Below, piece by piece: positions 46,201 to 55,575 of a stretch of 64,000 nt of DNA (positions are counted from its first letter, which is position 1; the number at the start of each line of letters is the position of its first letter). Where the stretch lies: positions 35,933,586-35,997,585 of the forward strand of contig CM026397.1 of NCBI GenBank assembly GCA_014843695.1, written 5' to 3'. Origin of the DNA: Archivesica marissinica (taxonomy: Eukaryota; Mollusca; Bivalvia; Venerida; Vesicomyidae). Position numbers and translations under genes: made by a program. A model generated the notes under the pieces. It had not been told where the DNA came from. It did no database searches and was given only the letters and a program-made list of their open reading frames with translations.

Positions 46201-46351
46201 TTGAAGCTAAATGTACCTGTATATCTCGAACCATTGTATCAGGAAGAACGTTTTCGCTTCGTAAAACATGGAAGAATTCCTCACTCATCACCATGTTCCC
46301 AACCAGTAAACCATTGTTCCTCTCTAGTATCCATTTCTGTTTCTCGTCCAT
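36817..46351 (-). CDS. CARD-coiled-coil protein, seven-exon gene
   Basis: Coding exons 46217-46351, 42773-42911, 41729-41841, 40124-40255, 38696-39291, 37635-37850 and 36817-37249 join in phase into a 587-residue protein. Residues 1-91 form a CARD: MDEKQKWILERNNGLLV, then LRSENVLPDTMVRDIQ, and across the first intron LRLRGGDSYRKF...YMTGHLLLADHL, the classical helix-5/6 signature. Residues about 95-400 are charged and heptad-like, with RDRFDKFNERV and VLERNVRKLIKIARINIE, consistent with coiled coil. The C-terminal 200 residues are rich in Ser, Pro and Arg (SPSRRHTTFPRLSM, TPPHRRRRH) with a short terminal helix. CARD-coiled-coil proteins such as CARD9/CARD11 are filament-forming signalling adaptors. 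Orthology is not claimed: the CARD differs from the CARD9 type and no MAGUK module follows. Convergent with the cGAS-like gene. Confidence 0.87.
37405..37560 (+). mobile_element. SINE B with internal deletion
   Basis: Head GTGGTAGCGCGTTCGCTTCA and B box GGAGTTCGAGCC, then direct joining to GATTCCATCAGGAATGATGT and the tail. In the CARD gene's last intron, antisense to the gene. Confidence 0.83.
37635..37850 (-). CDS. CARD gene exon 6 (coiled-coil end and Ser/Arg-rich stretch)
   Basis: 216 bases between TTTTTCAG and AG|GTTAGT, phase 2 to 2. Encodes EEVVHMKKKIEWKDSQISDL, then SPSRRHTTFPRLSMSSLTRD, with possible basophilic phosphorylation sites (RLSMSS, SRRHT), then a helix IREIERVYEQFDR. Confidence 0.84.
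38108..38345 (-). mobile_element. tRNA-derived SINE, family B
   Basis: Minus-strand copy from the tail (TTTATTTAGCTCGATTGCGT) to the head (CACTGCGCTATCATGACTT), in a CARD gene intron. Confidence 0.88.
38696..39291 (-). CDS. CARD gene exon 5 (long coiled coil)
   Basis: 596 bases between TTTGCAG and GCG|GTACTA, phase 0 to 2. Strongly charged with leucine or isoleucine heptads (MIQLREACLRQKGELK, EITNLQNDIGEMQ, IQLRDRFDKFNERV, SVLERNVRKLIKI). This is the core of the predicted coiled coil, residues about 174-372. Confidence 0.87.
39350..39562 (+). mobile_element. SINE family C (B-box deleted)
   Basis: GATTAGCGCAGTGGTTAGCT, then a jump over the B-box segment to GATGGTACGGTGGTTGCCAT; otherwise complete. 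In a CARD gene intron. Confidence 0.87.
39656..39893 (+). mobile_element. tRNA-derived SINE, family B (full length)
   Basis: Clean copy from GTCGTGATAGCGCAGTGGAT to the TAAATTTGTATAAACTAAA tail, about 90 bases after the family C copy. Confidence 0.92.
40124..40255 (-). CDS. CARD gene exon 4 (charged helix)
   Basis: 132 bases (44 codons, phase 0 to 0) between AAACAG and AAG|GTATGA. Encodes VKERAITNAWLTSGQERTDL, then a Lys/Glu/Asp-rich helix ending in EIKTKK. Confidence 0.82.
40540..40900 (+). mobile_element. LINE ORF2 C-terminal fragment
   Basis: The plus frame REDRTCLQCNMNVIENEFHF continuing LLICPKYYNLCRTF is the Cys/His-containing ORF2 C-terminal motif; later sequence is decayed. Confidence 0.8.
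40930..41100. repeat. (TATGC/TATGA)n pentanucleotide microsatellite
   Basis: About 30 imperfect pentamers CTATG/ATATG, in a CARD gene intron. Confidence 0.93.
41290..41500 (+). mobile_element. LINE ORF2 C-terminal fragment
   Basis: KVEDEFHFMF, then KLLQLVQCYNIVELVNLSKC, resembles the ENEFHF...motif and the terminal helix of the fragment at 40540. Probably a second decayed copy. Confidence 0.6.
41729..41841 (-). CDS. CARD gene exon 3 (linker helix)
   Basis: 113 bases from a TTTCAG acceptor to AAG|GTAAAA. Continues the frame as DMETKLLRAEEVFGKFPKVF, then VSDDTKTRLLRYLETK: charged, helical, no recognised domain. Restores phase 0. Confidence 0.82.
41855..42105 (+). mobile_element. SINE family I
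   Basis: tRNA-like head remnants (CTTACCTCTCACCGCTGTAA, GTTTGAATCCTACTGG B-box-like) and body GCCATCCCGCTGGCTTGTCA and CCGTCCGTGCCTGAAATAC. Related to 53570-54040. Confidence 0.7.
42245..42487 (+). mobile_element. tRNA-derived SINE, family C (full length)
   Basis: GTCCGATTAGCGCAGTGGTT, B box GGGTTCGATTCTCGG, body GGGTACTCCGGTTTTCTCCC, and the tail shared with family B. In CARD gene intron 2. Confidence 0.9.
42773..42911 (-). CDS. CARD gene exon 2 (CARD helices 4-6)
   Basis: 139 bases from a TTTCAG acceptor to a GTTAGT donor, leaving phase 1. Encodes TRKSQFERNTKLLETLRLRG, then GDSYRKFRHVLYMTGHLLLA. The GDxxYxxFxxxLxxTG pattern identifies the second half of a CARD. Confidence 0.88.
42975..43518. 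repeat. 26-bp minisatellite, about 21 units
   Basis: The unit is ATGAAACAGTCCAGCGCCAT plus GAATTC, very homogeneous; contains EcoRI-type palindromes. Lies about 60 bases from CARD exon 2, inside the intron that splits the CARD. Confidence 0.96.
43530..43728 (+). mobile_element. SINE B (diverged)
   Basis: GTCGTAATAGCGCAGTGGTA head, body and degraded tail; directly follows the 26-bp array. Confidence 0.8.
44080..44930 (+). mobile_element. LINE 3' end with (ATT)n tail
   Basis: The plus frame contains LQKRAARLILDQDFDTPSQL, then YKTLHGAAPDYLKSSF and YTPRPNCELFRNTFEF followed by a stop and WNSLPH. Same family as 165-760. The tail contains GAGTACTCTCGTTAAATAAG and (ATT)n at 44888-44915. Confidence 0.83.
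45005..45712. repeat. 63-bp minisatellite, about 11 units
   Basis: The unit contains CTCTATTACTATATCATCTA and CAACTCCAGCTTCTGTACAA; almost no divergence. 63 is a multiple of three, hence a 235-codon open frame that is not a gene. Confidence 0.96.
45731..46012 (+). mobile_element. tRNA-derived SINE, family A
   Basis: Plus-strand copy with head GTGTAGTCCGGTGGTTAACA, B box GGTTCAATCCCCC and family tail; follows the 63-bp array and precedes CARD exon 1. Confidence 0.9.
46217..46351 (-). CDS. CARD gene exon 1 (CARD helices 1-3)
   Basis: ATG at 46351-46349, 45 codons, ends CAG|GTACAT in phase 0. Encodes the first half of the CARD (MDEKQKWILERNN...VLPDTMVRDIQ). The start is chosen because CARDs commonly begin MDEK-like at this spacing; no further upstream in-frame domain sequence is seen. 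Confidence 0.85.
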
Positions 46352-46359
46352 TGTGTAGC

Positions 46360-47610
46360 AGGTGCTATACTTCCCCTGTTCGTTGTTATAGAAGTGTGTT
46401 CAGTCGCGTCCTTCTATATCAGTAGGTATCAGGCTCTGAATAATTCGGCTTAAATATGCCTTTAAAATAACTCTTTCTATAAACGTTCAACCAATTTATG
46501 TTGAATTTTATATTCATTTCATTTTCACAATTTTATTAATTTCAACCTGTTTTTATTATAATGTACAACTTAGTGACAGCGGGTCAATGCCGAATAAAGT
46601 GCGTTTCATGTTAAATAAACAAACACTTTTATTTAAAGTCTAAGTTTAATCATATGCATCATCGAATAATAATTCACCCTTGTTGACTTTAGAGTGCATT
46701 GGCGCGCCATTGTGATAACTTAATGGGGACATGCACGAACTACAAGTGTTTTAAACTTGCGAGTACCAGTATCCAGGTAAATACATTTAATGAGTGGAGG
46801 GGAAAGCCACATATGTCCATAAACTACAAAATAAACTTCACGATGAACGCAAAAAAAATATTAAAAGTATTTATTTAATAATTTAGTGGTATTACATTTC
46901 AAAAATATGTACATCGGTTTTCTAACCTGAATAACTATGTGAGTCTGTGTTCGCAGCACTAACATACTGCACGAACTTCCCTGTAACACTTAGGACATAT
47001 TCATAATCTTTCAGCCGTTCTATCGAATTTCTTTTCTTTTATTACCTTCCTGCATAATAGTGAAGCTCTCTCCGAACAAGAAATAATGGAAATTGATATC
47101 TCGAACATGCAATATTTTATCGCCGATGCCCATTTATGAGAATGTGTTTATTACATGTTCTAATAGCCCCGTCATTGTAGTCTCTCTCTCAAATGACAAT
47201 GTTGACGAATTTATTGGCGATATATCATTAGCATTGCTTTTAGCAGTAAACCCCTGCAATGCTCAGTAAAAGCGTATCTCATTTCTGAATGATTTAATAT
47301 AAATGAGTTTAAATATGCACTGTTTACCTAAGCTTGTTGAAACTAATTTTAAACGTAATGCTCAAGTGGTATAAACAACGGGCCTGTGCCATAAACGGAT
47401 ACTTTCTTTAAAAGGATGGACACATTAGCAAACAAACACCGCATGTAATGGCATAAACAGTTAAGATGGTTATTGGAGAGTGGAGTCAAGAGCGGTGCCG
47501 GTTTGATCCTTCAATCCAGATAGGGATTTTACGATATAGCTATTAAAATATTTTTGCCAACAATGTCAATAGTACGGAAGCATACATTGGACATGGGTGA
47601 ACATTTTTCT
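46360..47610. other. Region upstream of the CARD gene, no further exon recognised
   Basis: Probable 5' UTR and promoter region of the minus-strand CARD gene. AT-rich, no convincing core promoter motif, no repeat family identified. Confidence 0.4.
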
Positions 47611-47619
47611 AATATTTTA

Positions 47620-49655
47620 CTTGCTATTTTACATTACATTACATACATCACATTACATTATATTACATTACATTACATGCATTACATTACATTACATACA
47701 TTACATTACATTACATACATTACATTACATACATTACATTACATACATTACATTACATACATTACATTACATTACATACATTACATACATTACATACATT
47801 ACATTACATACATTACATTACATACATTACATTACATTATATTACATTACATTACATTATATTACATACATTACATTACATTACATACATTACATTCATA
47901 CATTACATTCATACATTACATTACATTACATACATTACATTACATTACATTACATTACATTACATACATTACATTACATTACATACATTACATACATTAC
48001 ATTACATTACATACATTACATTACATTACATACATTACATACGTACATACATTACATTACATTACATACATTACATTACTTACATTACATTACATACATT
48101 ACATACATTACATTACATTACATTACATACATTACATTACATTACATACATTACATACATACATTACATACATTACATTACATTACTTACATTACATTAC
48201 ATACATTACATACATTACATTACATTACATTACATACATTACATTACATTACATTACATTACATTACATTACATACATTACATTACATACATTACATACA
48301 TTACATACATTACATACATTACATTACATACATTACATACATTACATTACATACATTACATTACATTACATACATTACATTACATACATTACATACACTA
48401 CATACATTACATTACATTACATACATTACATTACATACATTACATACATTACATACATTACATACATACATACATTACATACATTACATACATTACATAC
48501 ATTACATACATCTTACATTACATACATTACATACATTACATTACATACATTACATTACATACATTACATTACATTACATTACATTACATACATTACATAC
48601 ATTACATACATTACATACATTACATTACATTACATACATTACATTACATTCATTACATACATTACATTCATTACATACATTACATTACATACATTAATTA
48701 CATACATTACATTACATACATTACATACATTACATACATTACATACATTACATACATCACATTACATACATTACATTACATACATTACATACATTACATA
48801 CATTACATACATTACATACATTACATACATTACATACGTACATACATTACATACATTACATTACATTACATACATTACATACATACTACATTACATACAT
48901 TACATACATACATACATTACTACATTACATACATTACATACATTACATACATTACATACATTACATACATTACATTACATACATTACATTACATACATTA
49001 CATACATTACAACATTACATACATTACATACATTACATACATTACATACGTACATACATTACATACATACATTACATTACATACATTACATACATTACAT
49101 ACATTACATTACATACATTACATTACATTACATACATTACATTACATACATTACATACATTACATACATTACATACATTACATACATTACATACATTACA
49201 TTACATACATCACATTACATTACAGTACATACATCACATTACATTACATACATTACATTACATTACAGTACATTACATACATTACATACATTACATTACA
49301 TACATTACATTACATTACATACATTACATACATTACATACATTACATTACATACATTACATTACATACATTACATTACATTACATACATTACATTACATA
49401 CATTACAGTACATTACATACATTACATTACATACATTACATTACATTACATACATTACATTACATTACATACATTACATTACATTACATTACATTACATT
49501 ACAGTACATTACATACATTACATTACATACATTACATTACATTACATTACATTACATTACATACATACATCACATTACATTACATTACATTACATTACAT
49601 TACATACATTACATTACATTACATACATTACATACATTACATTACATTACATAAT
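47620..49655. repeat. TTACA/TACA satellite-like array, about 2.0 kb
   Basis: Interspersed 5-base (TTACA) and 4-base (TACA) units, mainly as ATTACATACATTACATAC-type text. No stop codon is generated in one frame, giving a spurious 710-codon frame. Confidence 0.97.
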
Positions 49656-49689
49656 CTTGCCAAAGAAAAGACAAAAAGCAACATAGTTG

Positions 49690-50180
49690 GAAAACCGTCA
49701 GTACCGTAGCCAGAGACAAGTTTCAACCGAGGAAATCTAGGGGGGGGGGTCCGGGGTCATGTTCCCCCTTATAATTGTTGGGGTACAGAAGCGAGTTCCT
49801 GCGTTTTCTTATTTAATGAGTTTAGACGTATAATTATGTACTGACCTTCCAGCTCTCTAGCAGTCAATATTTTATACAGCAAAGGGATATTATTTGCATT
49901 TTATCTATTTAATTATGTTTTGGCTTTTGGAAATTATAACTGAGGCAGCTGCCTCGGTGTGGCTACGGGCCTGGTAGTAAACTGCCATCCATCACAAAGA
50001 TACATATTTGAATAGTTGGCAAACAGGTTTTGATAAATAAACAATCAAAATGCTTGAAGAAGGAAACGAAATCACGAGAACATCCAAATAATTAGCATAG
50101 ATAAACCGAGCACTGCACTAAACAGTAAATAAAGAGGATATATTCTGATATATCCATACACCTGTGCCATAACGTAATTG
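49690..50180. other. Intergenic, no gene seen
   Basis: No exon recognised. A short G-tract lies near 49740-49750. Confidence 0.45.
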
Positions 50181-50182
50181 AA

Positions 50183-50420
50183 GCAACAGCTTATACACAT
50201 TTTATTTTAGCTCGATTGCGAAACAAATTCTTACAACTTATAGTAATCACTCTCGAGACCTCATAACTGATATAATCCATCGCCACGAGGGAGAGAGCAG
50301 AGGCAACGTGGAATTAAATAGCTTGCCTAAGGGCACACTCGTAACGGCTACAGCTGGGCTCGAACTCCACGCCTTTCGCACCTGAAGCGAACGCGCTACC
50401 ACTGCGCTATCACGACTTTC
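50183..50420 (-). mobile_element. tRNA-derived SINE, family B
   Basis: Minus-strand copy, tail (ATTTTAGCTCGATTGCGAAA) to head (ACCACTGCGCTATCACGACT). Confidence 0.9.
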
Positions 50421-50441
50421 AAAAATGGAAATAATATTAAA

Positions 50442-50690
50442 AGTTTAAACTTTATTTATTTTACAACGATTGCGAAGCAAGTTTTAACAACTTATATTAA
50501 TCACTCTCGTTGGCGCGGATGGAAGCGTAAATGTCATTCGTGTGTGAGGAAACCGGAGTACCCGGAGAAAACCCACCTGTCCGATCTGGCGATCACCATA
50601 CCATCTCACATACTTCCCGGTCCGAGGATCGAACCCGGGTTGCATTGGTGAGAAGAGAGCGCGCTAACTACTGCGCTAATCGGACAGCCA
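50442..50690 (-). mobile_element. tRNA-derived SINE, family C
   Basis: Minus-strand copy adjacent to and in the same orientation as the family B copy; B box GGATCGAACCCGGG on the plus strand. Confidence 0.9.
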
Positions 50691-50694
50691 AATA

Positions 50695-51135
50695 ATAGTA
50701 AAAACTATGCTCTCAGACTGTATTTGTTCTTTGAGTCCAGGCCCATCAACAACTTATTGAGTTATCTTGTCCACATACATACACACGTGTTGGGGTTTGC
50801 ATCTCTCCGAGTGCTGTTCTCAATTTTGAAATTGGATATACCATTGGGTTTGGTACCAACAGTTAACTGGTTCACTGGCCATGCGTGTTCGTGCCAATTG
50901 TGTTGGTTTTCCCACGGCATGACCGATTTCATGTTCGTGTCTCATGAAAACATTATATTAATCAATGTCCACAGTTTGTTTTGATGTTCAGTGATTATTT
51001 ATTACCCTCTTAAAAGACATCTAACTATTCTTCAGCAATAAATATAATGTGAAGCGTATGACGTTTCAGTCCGTCCGAACAAGAACATCGATGCTATATA
51101 CAATGCAGGTTGACAATGGCAACACGAACACATCA
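50695..51135. other. Intergenic, unclassified
   Basis: An 86-codon plus-strand frame (50724-50984) has no recognised domain; no repeat family recognised. Confidence 0.4.
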
Positions 51136-51138
51136 ATT

Positions 51139-51378
51139 GGAAGTCGTGATAGCGCAGTGGATGCGCGTTCGCTTCAGGTGCGAATGGTCCGGAGTTCGAG
51201 CTTCGCTGGAGCCGTTACGATCGTGCCCTTAGGCAAGGCATTTAAATTCCACGTTGCCTCTTCTCTCTCCCTCGTGGCGATGGATTCCATCAGGAATGAG
51301 ATATCGAGAGTGATTAATATAAGTTGTAAGAACTTGTTTCGCAATCGAGCTAAAATATATTTGTATAAATTAACACAT
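51139..51378 (+). mobile_element. tRNA-derived SINE, family B
   Basis: Plus-strand full-length copy; AAGTCGTGATAGCGCAGTGG to the TTTGTATAAATTAAC tail. Confidence 0.9.
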
Positions 51379-51779
51379 CAATTTTATTCTTTATTTCAGT
51401 CTCATCAATGTACAGCATATAACAAACACAAAATATAGTTTACATATTAAAAAGTCCATTGCCACTCAATTCAGAGTTACAAGAGACTATGTATATATAC
51501 ATCATTCATCTATAACATATTGCACTACTGTAGTATATACATGTACATGTGCGAGATAAAGCTGAAAAGCAGTCGCTAATTGAAATTTAAAATCGTATTA
51601 AGATGAAATGGAATGAAAAATACTGAAAGCGAAATAAGTACTACTGCGCAAACTAAAAAATGTTTTTAAAAGATCAAATACCAATTCCAATCAGATTGGG
51701 ATTAGCCTAATTAGCAAATGCTTTTCAGGTGTAATAAAATATGAAGACGACATATAAAACACTCAATAGGCATTATTTA

Positions 51780-52020
51780 CAAAGATAAAGAGGTAGGTCG
51801 TTGTAAAATACTAAAACAGGTTTTGGTAGCTAATCTAATAACGGGTGCATTTGTGAATATGAACTTAAGTTGTTCTTGACTAGACATATTAACAAAACCA
51901 GGTTGTATAAGTTGAGCTTTATCAAATAATATATGCCTTAAATCATCATAAAGGTTACATTCAAGGATAACATGTGACAGCTGTGTTACAGAACCTATGT
52001 ATGTCCAATCCAACAGCAGA
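51780..52020 (-). mobile_element. LINE ORF2 C-terminal fragment
   Basis: The minus frame TQLSHVILECNLYDDLRHIL fits the H(x)I/LxxCxxYxxxR terminal motif of ORF2 and a following helix. Confidence 0.7.
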
Positions 52021-52204
52021 GTATACCACTGATCGAATGTTTCAATTCAAGACATATAAATCGGGGACACGAGAAACTATCCACTATAATGTATTATTAG
52101 ATTGTATATTGTGTGTCCAAATATACGCCAGTCTTAAATATACGCCAGTCTTAAACGAACTCATTTAACTAATTAACGTCATATAATGTAAACACTCTCA
52201 AAAT

Positions 52205-52412
52205 CCATGCGTAATAAAAAACTGGTGTTTCTTGAAAAAGAACTGGTGTTTCTTGAATAAGAACTGGTGTTTCTTGAATAAGAACTGGTGTTTCTTGAAA
52301 AAGAACTGGTGTTTCTTGAATAAGAAACTGGTGTTTCTTGAATAAGAACTGGTGTTTCTTGAATAAGAACTGGTGTTTCTTGAAAAAGAACTGGTGTTTC
52401 TTGAAAAAGGAA
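52205..52412. repeat. 21-bp minisatellite, about 10 units
   Basis: The unit is GAACTGGTGTTTCTTGAATA plus A, with AAA/TAA variants. Confidence 0.95.
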
Positions 52413-52569
52413 TGTTTTTCAACATTTGCGCTTGTGGATATTTATGTTTTGCGATAGTTGCATTTGATTTGTATTTTATGGAATAAACTGCGTTCGCCGT
52501 GTATTATGACGATGATTGTGGTGATCCTTGGTACTCCCGTGATATAGCTGGTTCCCTACATTAGGTAGT

Positions 52570-52828
52570 GATCTACAGCCAAGCCTGTCTTAAGCAGCCA
52601 GTCAAGGGAATTGCAGAAAGTGGCTGCTTAGCACAGGTGGTTGCTTAATAGAGGCCAAATGTATAACAAAACAACATTTTGGGAATCTGGAAACTGGCTG
52701 CTTAATACAGGTTGGCTGCTTAATAGAGGCCAAATGTATAACAAAACAACATTTTGGGAATCTGGCTGCTTAATACAGGTTGGCTGCTTAATGGAGGTGA
52801 CTACTAACACAGGGTTGATTGTACTCCT
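52570..52828. mobile_element. TA-flanked MITE, family H (internal duplication)
   Basis: Ends ACAGCCAAGCCTGTCTTAAG / CTAACACAGGGTTGATTGTA. The internal segment from GGTTGCTTAATAGAGGCCAA to the GGGAATCTGG motif is tandemly duplicated. Confidence 0.8.
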
Positions 52829-52889
52829 AAGCACTTGGTCACGGATCTATCAGAGTATCTGCTGTTGATATTGCACACCAAACTAAAAT

Positions 52890-53415
52890 CTACTTCCAAG
52901 AAGTGTATCACAGAGTGTAGCCGGTCCAGTGATTGGGTCGATCCCTACCTACGAGGCTCCCGCTACACCTGTGATACTCTCCTCGGAATAGACCATTTGA
53001 CTGAGACACCAATACTATTCTCACATGTTTCGTGTAATTTACACTCCATAGTGTTTCTTGAACAAGTGTGTTTTAACTTGGGTTTGAATGCTACGGGTGT
53101 ATCACGGTGTTTTATAACATCGGAGAGTGCATTCCACAATGATATCGCGGTATTTTGGAAACTTCTGCCACCATATTTTACAAAACCTGATTTTGGAACA
53201 AGTTTTCCGATCTCAGCTTTCGCGCTTGTCTGTATATTTCAACCATGTCTTTGGTGTATTTCGGGCCTTGGTCATGAAGGTGTGGATGGGAATCTTAAAC
53301 TCCACCCGATTTTTGTGATGATTCGTGCTGCATTGTTCTGGACATTTTGAAGTTTGTTTAAACTGTACTTTGGAACACCGTGCAGAAGGGCATTAGAGTA
53401 GTCCAAGCGGCGTAA
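52890..53415 (-). mobile_element. LINE reverse-transcriptase fragment (CR1/L2-like)
   Basis: The minus frame LDYSNALLHGVPKYSLNKLQ, then NVQNNAARIITK, is the conserved segment after the RT domain in CR1/L2-type ORF2. Frameshifted downstream (KYGGRSFQNTAISLWNALS). Confidence 0.83.
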
Positions 53416-53569
53416 CTAGGGAATTCACGAGTGAGACAGGTTGTTGCATCTGGATGCAATGGTTGAATATTTGACCTGTTACCTGACAAGCATCAGTTAG
53501 TACTAACTAAATACATACTCTGAAAATAAGTACGTGCCTATAAAGCACACGAGAGCTCGATCCCGGGGC

Positions 53570-54040
53570 AGATTTGTCAAGTTCGTTTACTTCAAATGAC
53601 TTGCCACTCATTGGTGTAGGTTCGAATCCCATTTGGGTGTCGACTTATTTCATGTAAGGGTGCTATCCAGCTGGCTTGTGGAACGTCGGCGGTCGTGATA
53701 GCGCAGTGGATGCGCGTTCGCTTCAGGTCCTGAGTTCGAGCCCCACTGGAGCCGTTACGATTGTGCCCTTAGGCAAGGCATTTAAATGCCACGTTGCCTC
53801 TTCTCTCTCCCTCGTGGCGATGGATTCCATAAGGAATGAGGTCTCGAGAGTGATTTATATAAGTTGAAATAACTTGTTTCGCAATCAAGCTAAAATAAAT
53901 TTGTATAAACTAAGGTCGGCGGTTCTACTCGAGTGCCCGTCCGCGTATGCAATACTGATCGGAGGTCTTCCTCCACCAGTAACAGCTGGATAGTCGCCGT
54001 ATGACCTAAGCTGTTGGCGCGACTTATAATGGTGTAGGAG
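53570..54040 (+). mobile_element. SINE family I, interrupted by SINE B
   Basis: Left part 53570-53690 (CAAATGACTTGCCACTCATT, GGTTCGAATCCCATTTGG B-box-like); right part 53915-54040 (CCGTATGACCTAAGCTGTTG). The two are separated by a complete SINE B. Confidence 0.82.
53692..53916 (+). mobile_element. tRNA-derived SINE, family B, with target-site duplication
   Basis: Near full-length copy lacking a few bases before the B box, inserted into SINE I. GTCGGCGG occurs on both sides, consistent with an 8-base target-site duplication. Confidence 0.88.
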
Positions 54041-54044
54041 CTTA

Positions 54045-54725
54045 GTGCTTACAGACCACGTTTCAGTTCCTTGTATTTACAAGTCCTCCAAACAACAGAC
54101 CTGGTATTTATATCACTCAAATGAAAACAACTAGTCGGATTGTAGAAAATATCAACGTCAAATAAAATAAATACATTTTATTTTTGTCCTTTAAATTAAA
54201 AACTTCAAAACATCTGTAACAGAGATCAGTCAATACTTTGACAAGATAATAATATATAACGACATATAAAATATAATGAAACTCACACAAATGTAAACAG
54301 CATAACATTGTGGGAATACGCTGTACTTGTTTGGAAGAGCCTGACTAACTGAGGTCTGAATCAAACACGTGTGCAACAGGCTGCATAACGATACCTTGCC
54401 GGTTTCTCTATTACCTCCCTTTGGCAGTTATAATGTGATTTATTAATTTGTACAGGGCGACTCTGGAGAATTGTTGCCCTAAAGCGTTCGCGTTGACAAC
54501 ATTTCAACATGCAGAGGCTAGATACCACATTAGCAAAGCAGTGAGAAATAAGCTGTGTCATTCCACTGCTTTCAACAAGTGTATTATAACACATTTTATT
54601 TCACTGATAAATTTCTATATTTCATTAGAAAGCTTAAAATAAACAATATGAATACAATGTACATATAGAACACTATTCATAACAACATGATACAGACAAT
54701 CTGCTTAAACGTTGCTCAGTTCCAT
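54045..54725. other. Intergenic, no gene seen
   Basis: AT-rich, no recognised repeat or exon. Confidence 0.45.
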
Positions 54726-54727
54726 TA

Positions 54728-54972
54728 GTGGAAGTCGTAATAGCGTAATGGTAGAGCGTTCGCTTCGGGTGCGAAAGGCCCGGAGTTCGAGCTTCCGCTG
54801 GAGCGGAGCCGTTACGGGTGTGCCCTTAGGCAAGGCATTTAAATTCCACGTTGCCTCTTCTCTCTCCCTTGTGGCGATGGATTTCATCAGGAATGAAATC
54901 TCGAGAGTGATTAATATAAGTCGTAAGAACTTGTTTCGCAATCGAGCTAAATTAAATTTGTATAAACATTAG
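54728..54972 (+). mobile_element. tRNA-derived SINE, family B
   Basis: Plus-strand copy with head GTCGTAATAGCGTAATGGTA and a small insertion (GGAGCGGAGCC) after the B box. Confidence 0.9.
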
Positions 54973-55199
54973 TGTACAGATTACAGTTGGTTCCACCTAC
55001 CATTGGAATCTCATGTTTGAAAATCGTACTGCAACATGACGTCGCCATGTCATATTGTATAAGGAATATAGGAAAATCAAAATCTCAAATTTTAACTTCT
55101 AAATGAGATCATTCGAAAAACTACCGATAACAGCCTATCTAACAGTTATCAAATTAAGAAATTATACGAAGACTAGTTGCACAGATACTCCTTATCAGG

Positions 55200-55575
55200 C
55201 TACATTTAAATCGACCAACTTCCAAATAGGAGGGGTACGGCTAGTTGCCCCCGACACTCGGTCACACTGCACCAAGTCGCATTTAAATTGACCAAGAGGT
55301 TTGGCAGGAGAAGCGAAAATAGAATTTCAATTTCCGTGGCAGCCATTTTGGATATCGGATCAGAACGATTTTAGCAAGTTTACTATTTGGCTGCCATGAT
55401 CCACACCCAGTTTTATAAAAATTGATCAAGCAGTTCGAGATGGGAAGCTGAATATCGATTTATCAGTAGGGAAAATTGGAATAATTTGAGCTCTTTTTGA
55501 TTCATTAGCGTGTTGCCATGATGCTCCGGACCAAGTTTCATCATAATTGGCATAGTGGTTTCATAGGAGAGTGTG
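55200..55575. repeat. Dispersed repeat adjoining the 50-bp array
   Basis: Contains GGTTTGGCAGGAGAAGCGAA and GACCAAGTTTCATCATAATT, text that from memory recurs in mollusc genomes. It leads directly into the first 50-bp unit. Confidence 0.5.

Noticed and set aside
47554..49686. 710-codon open frame rich in Thr, Ile, His and Tyr
   Set aside because: Translation of the TTACA/TACA array; stop-free only because of its base composition.
51049..51438. 129-codon plus-strand frame and similar frames at 2618, 53676 and 54712
   Set aside because: Translations of SINE B copies (recurring peptide SLSLVAMDSIRNE); not genes.
52835..53350. 171-codon plus-strand frame
   Set aside because: Antisense of a LINE reverse-transcriptase fragment that reads clearly on the minus strand.
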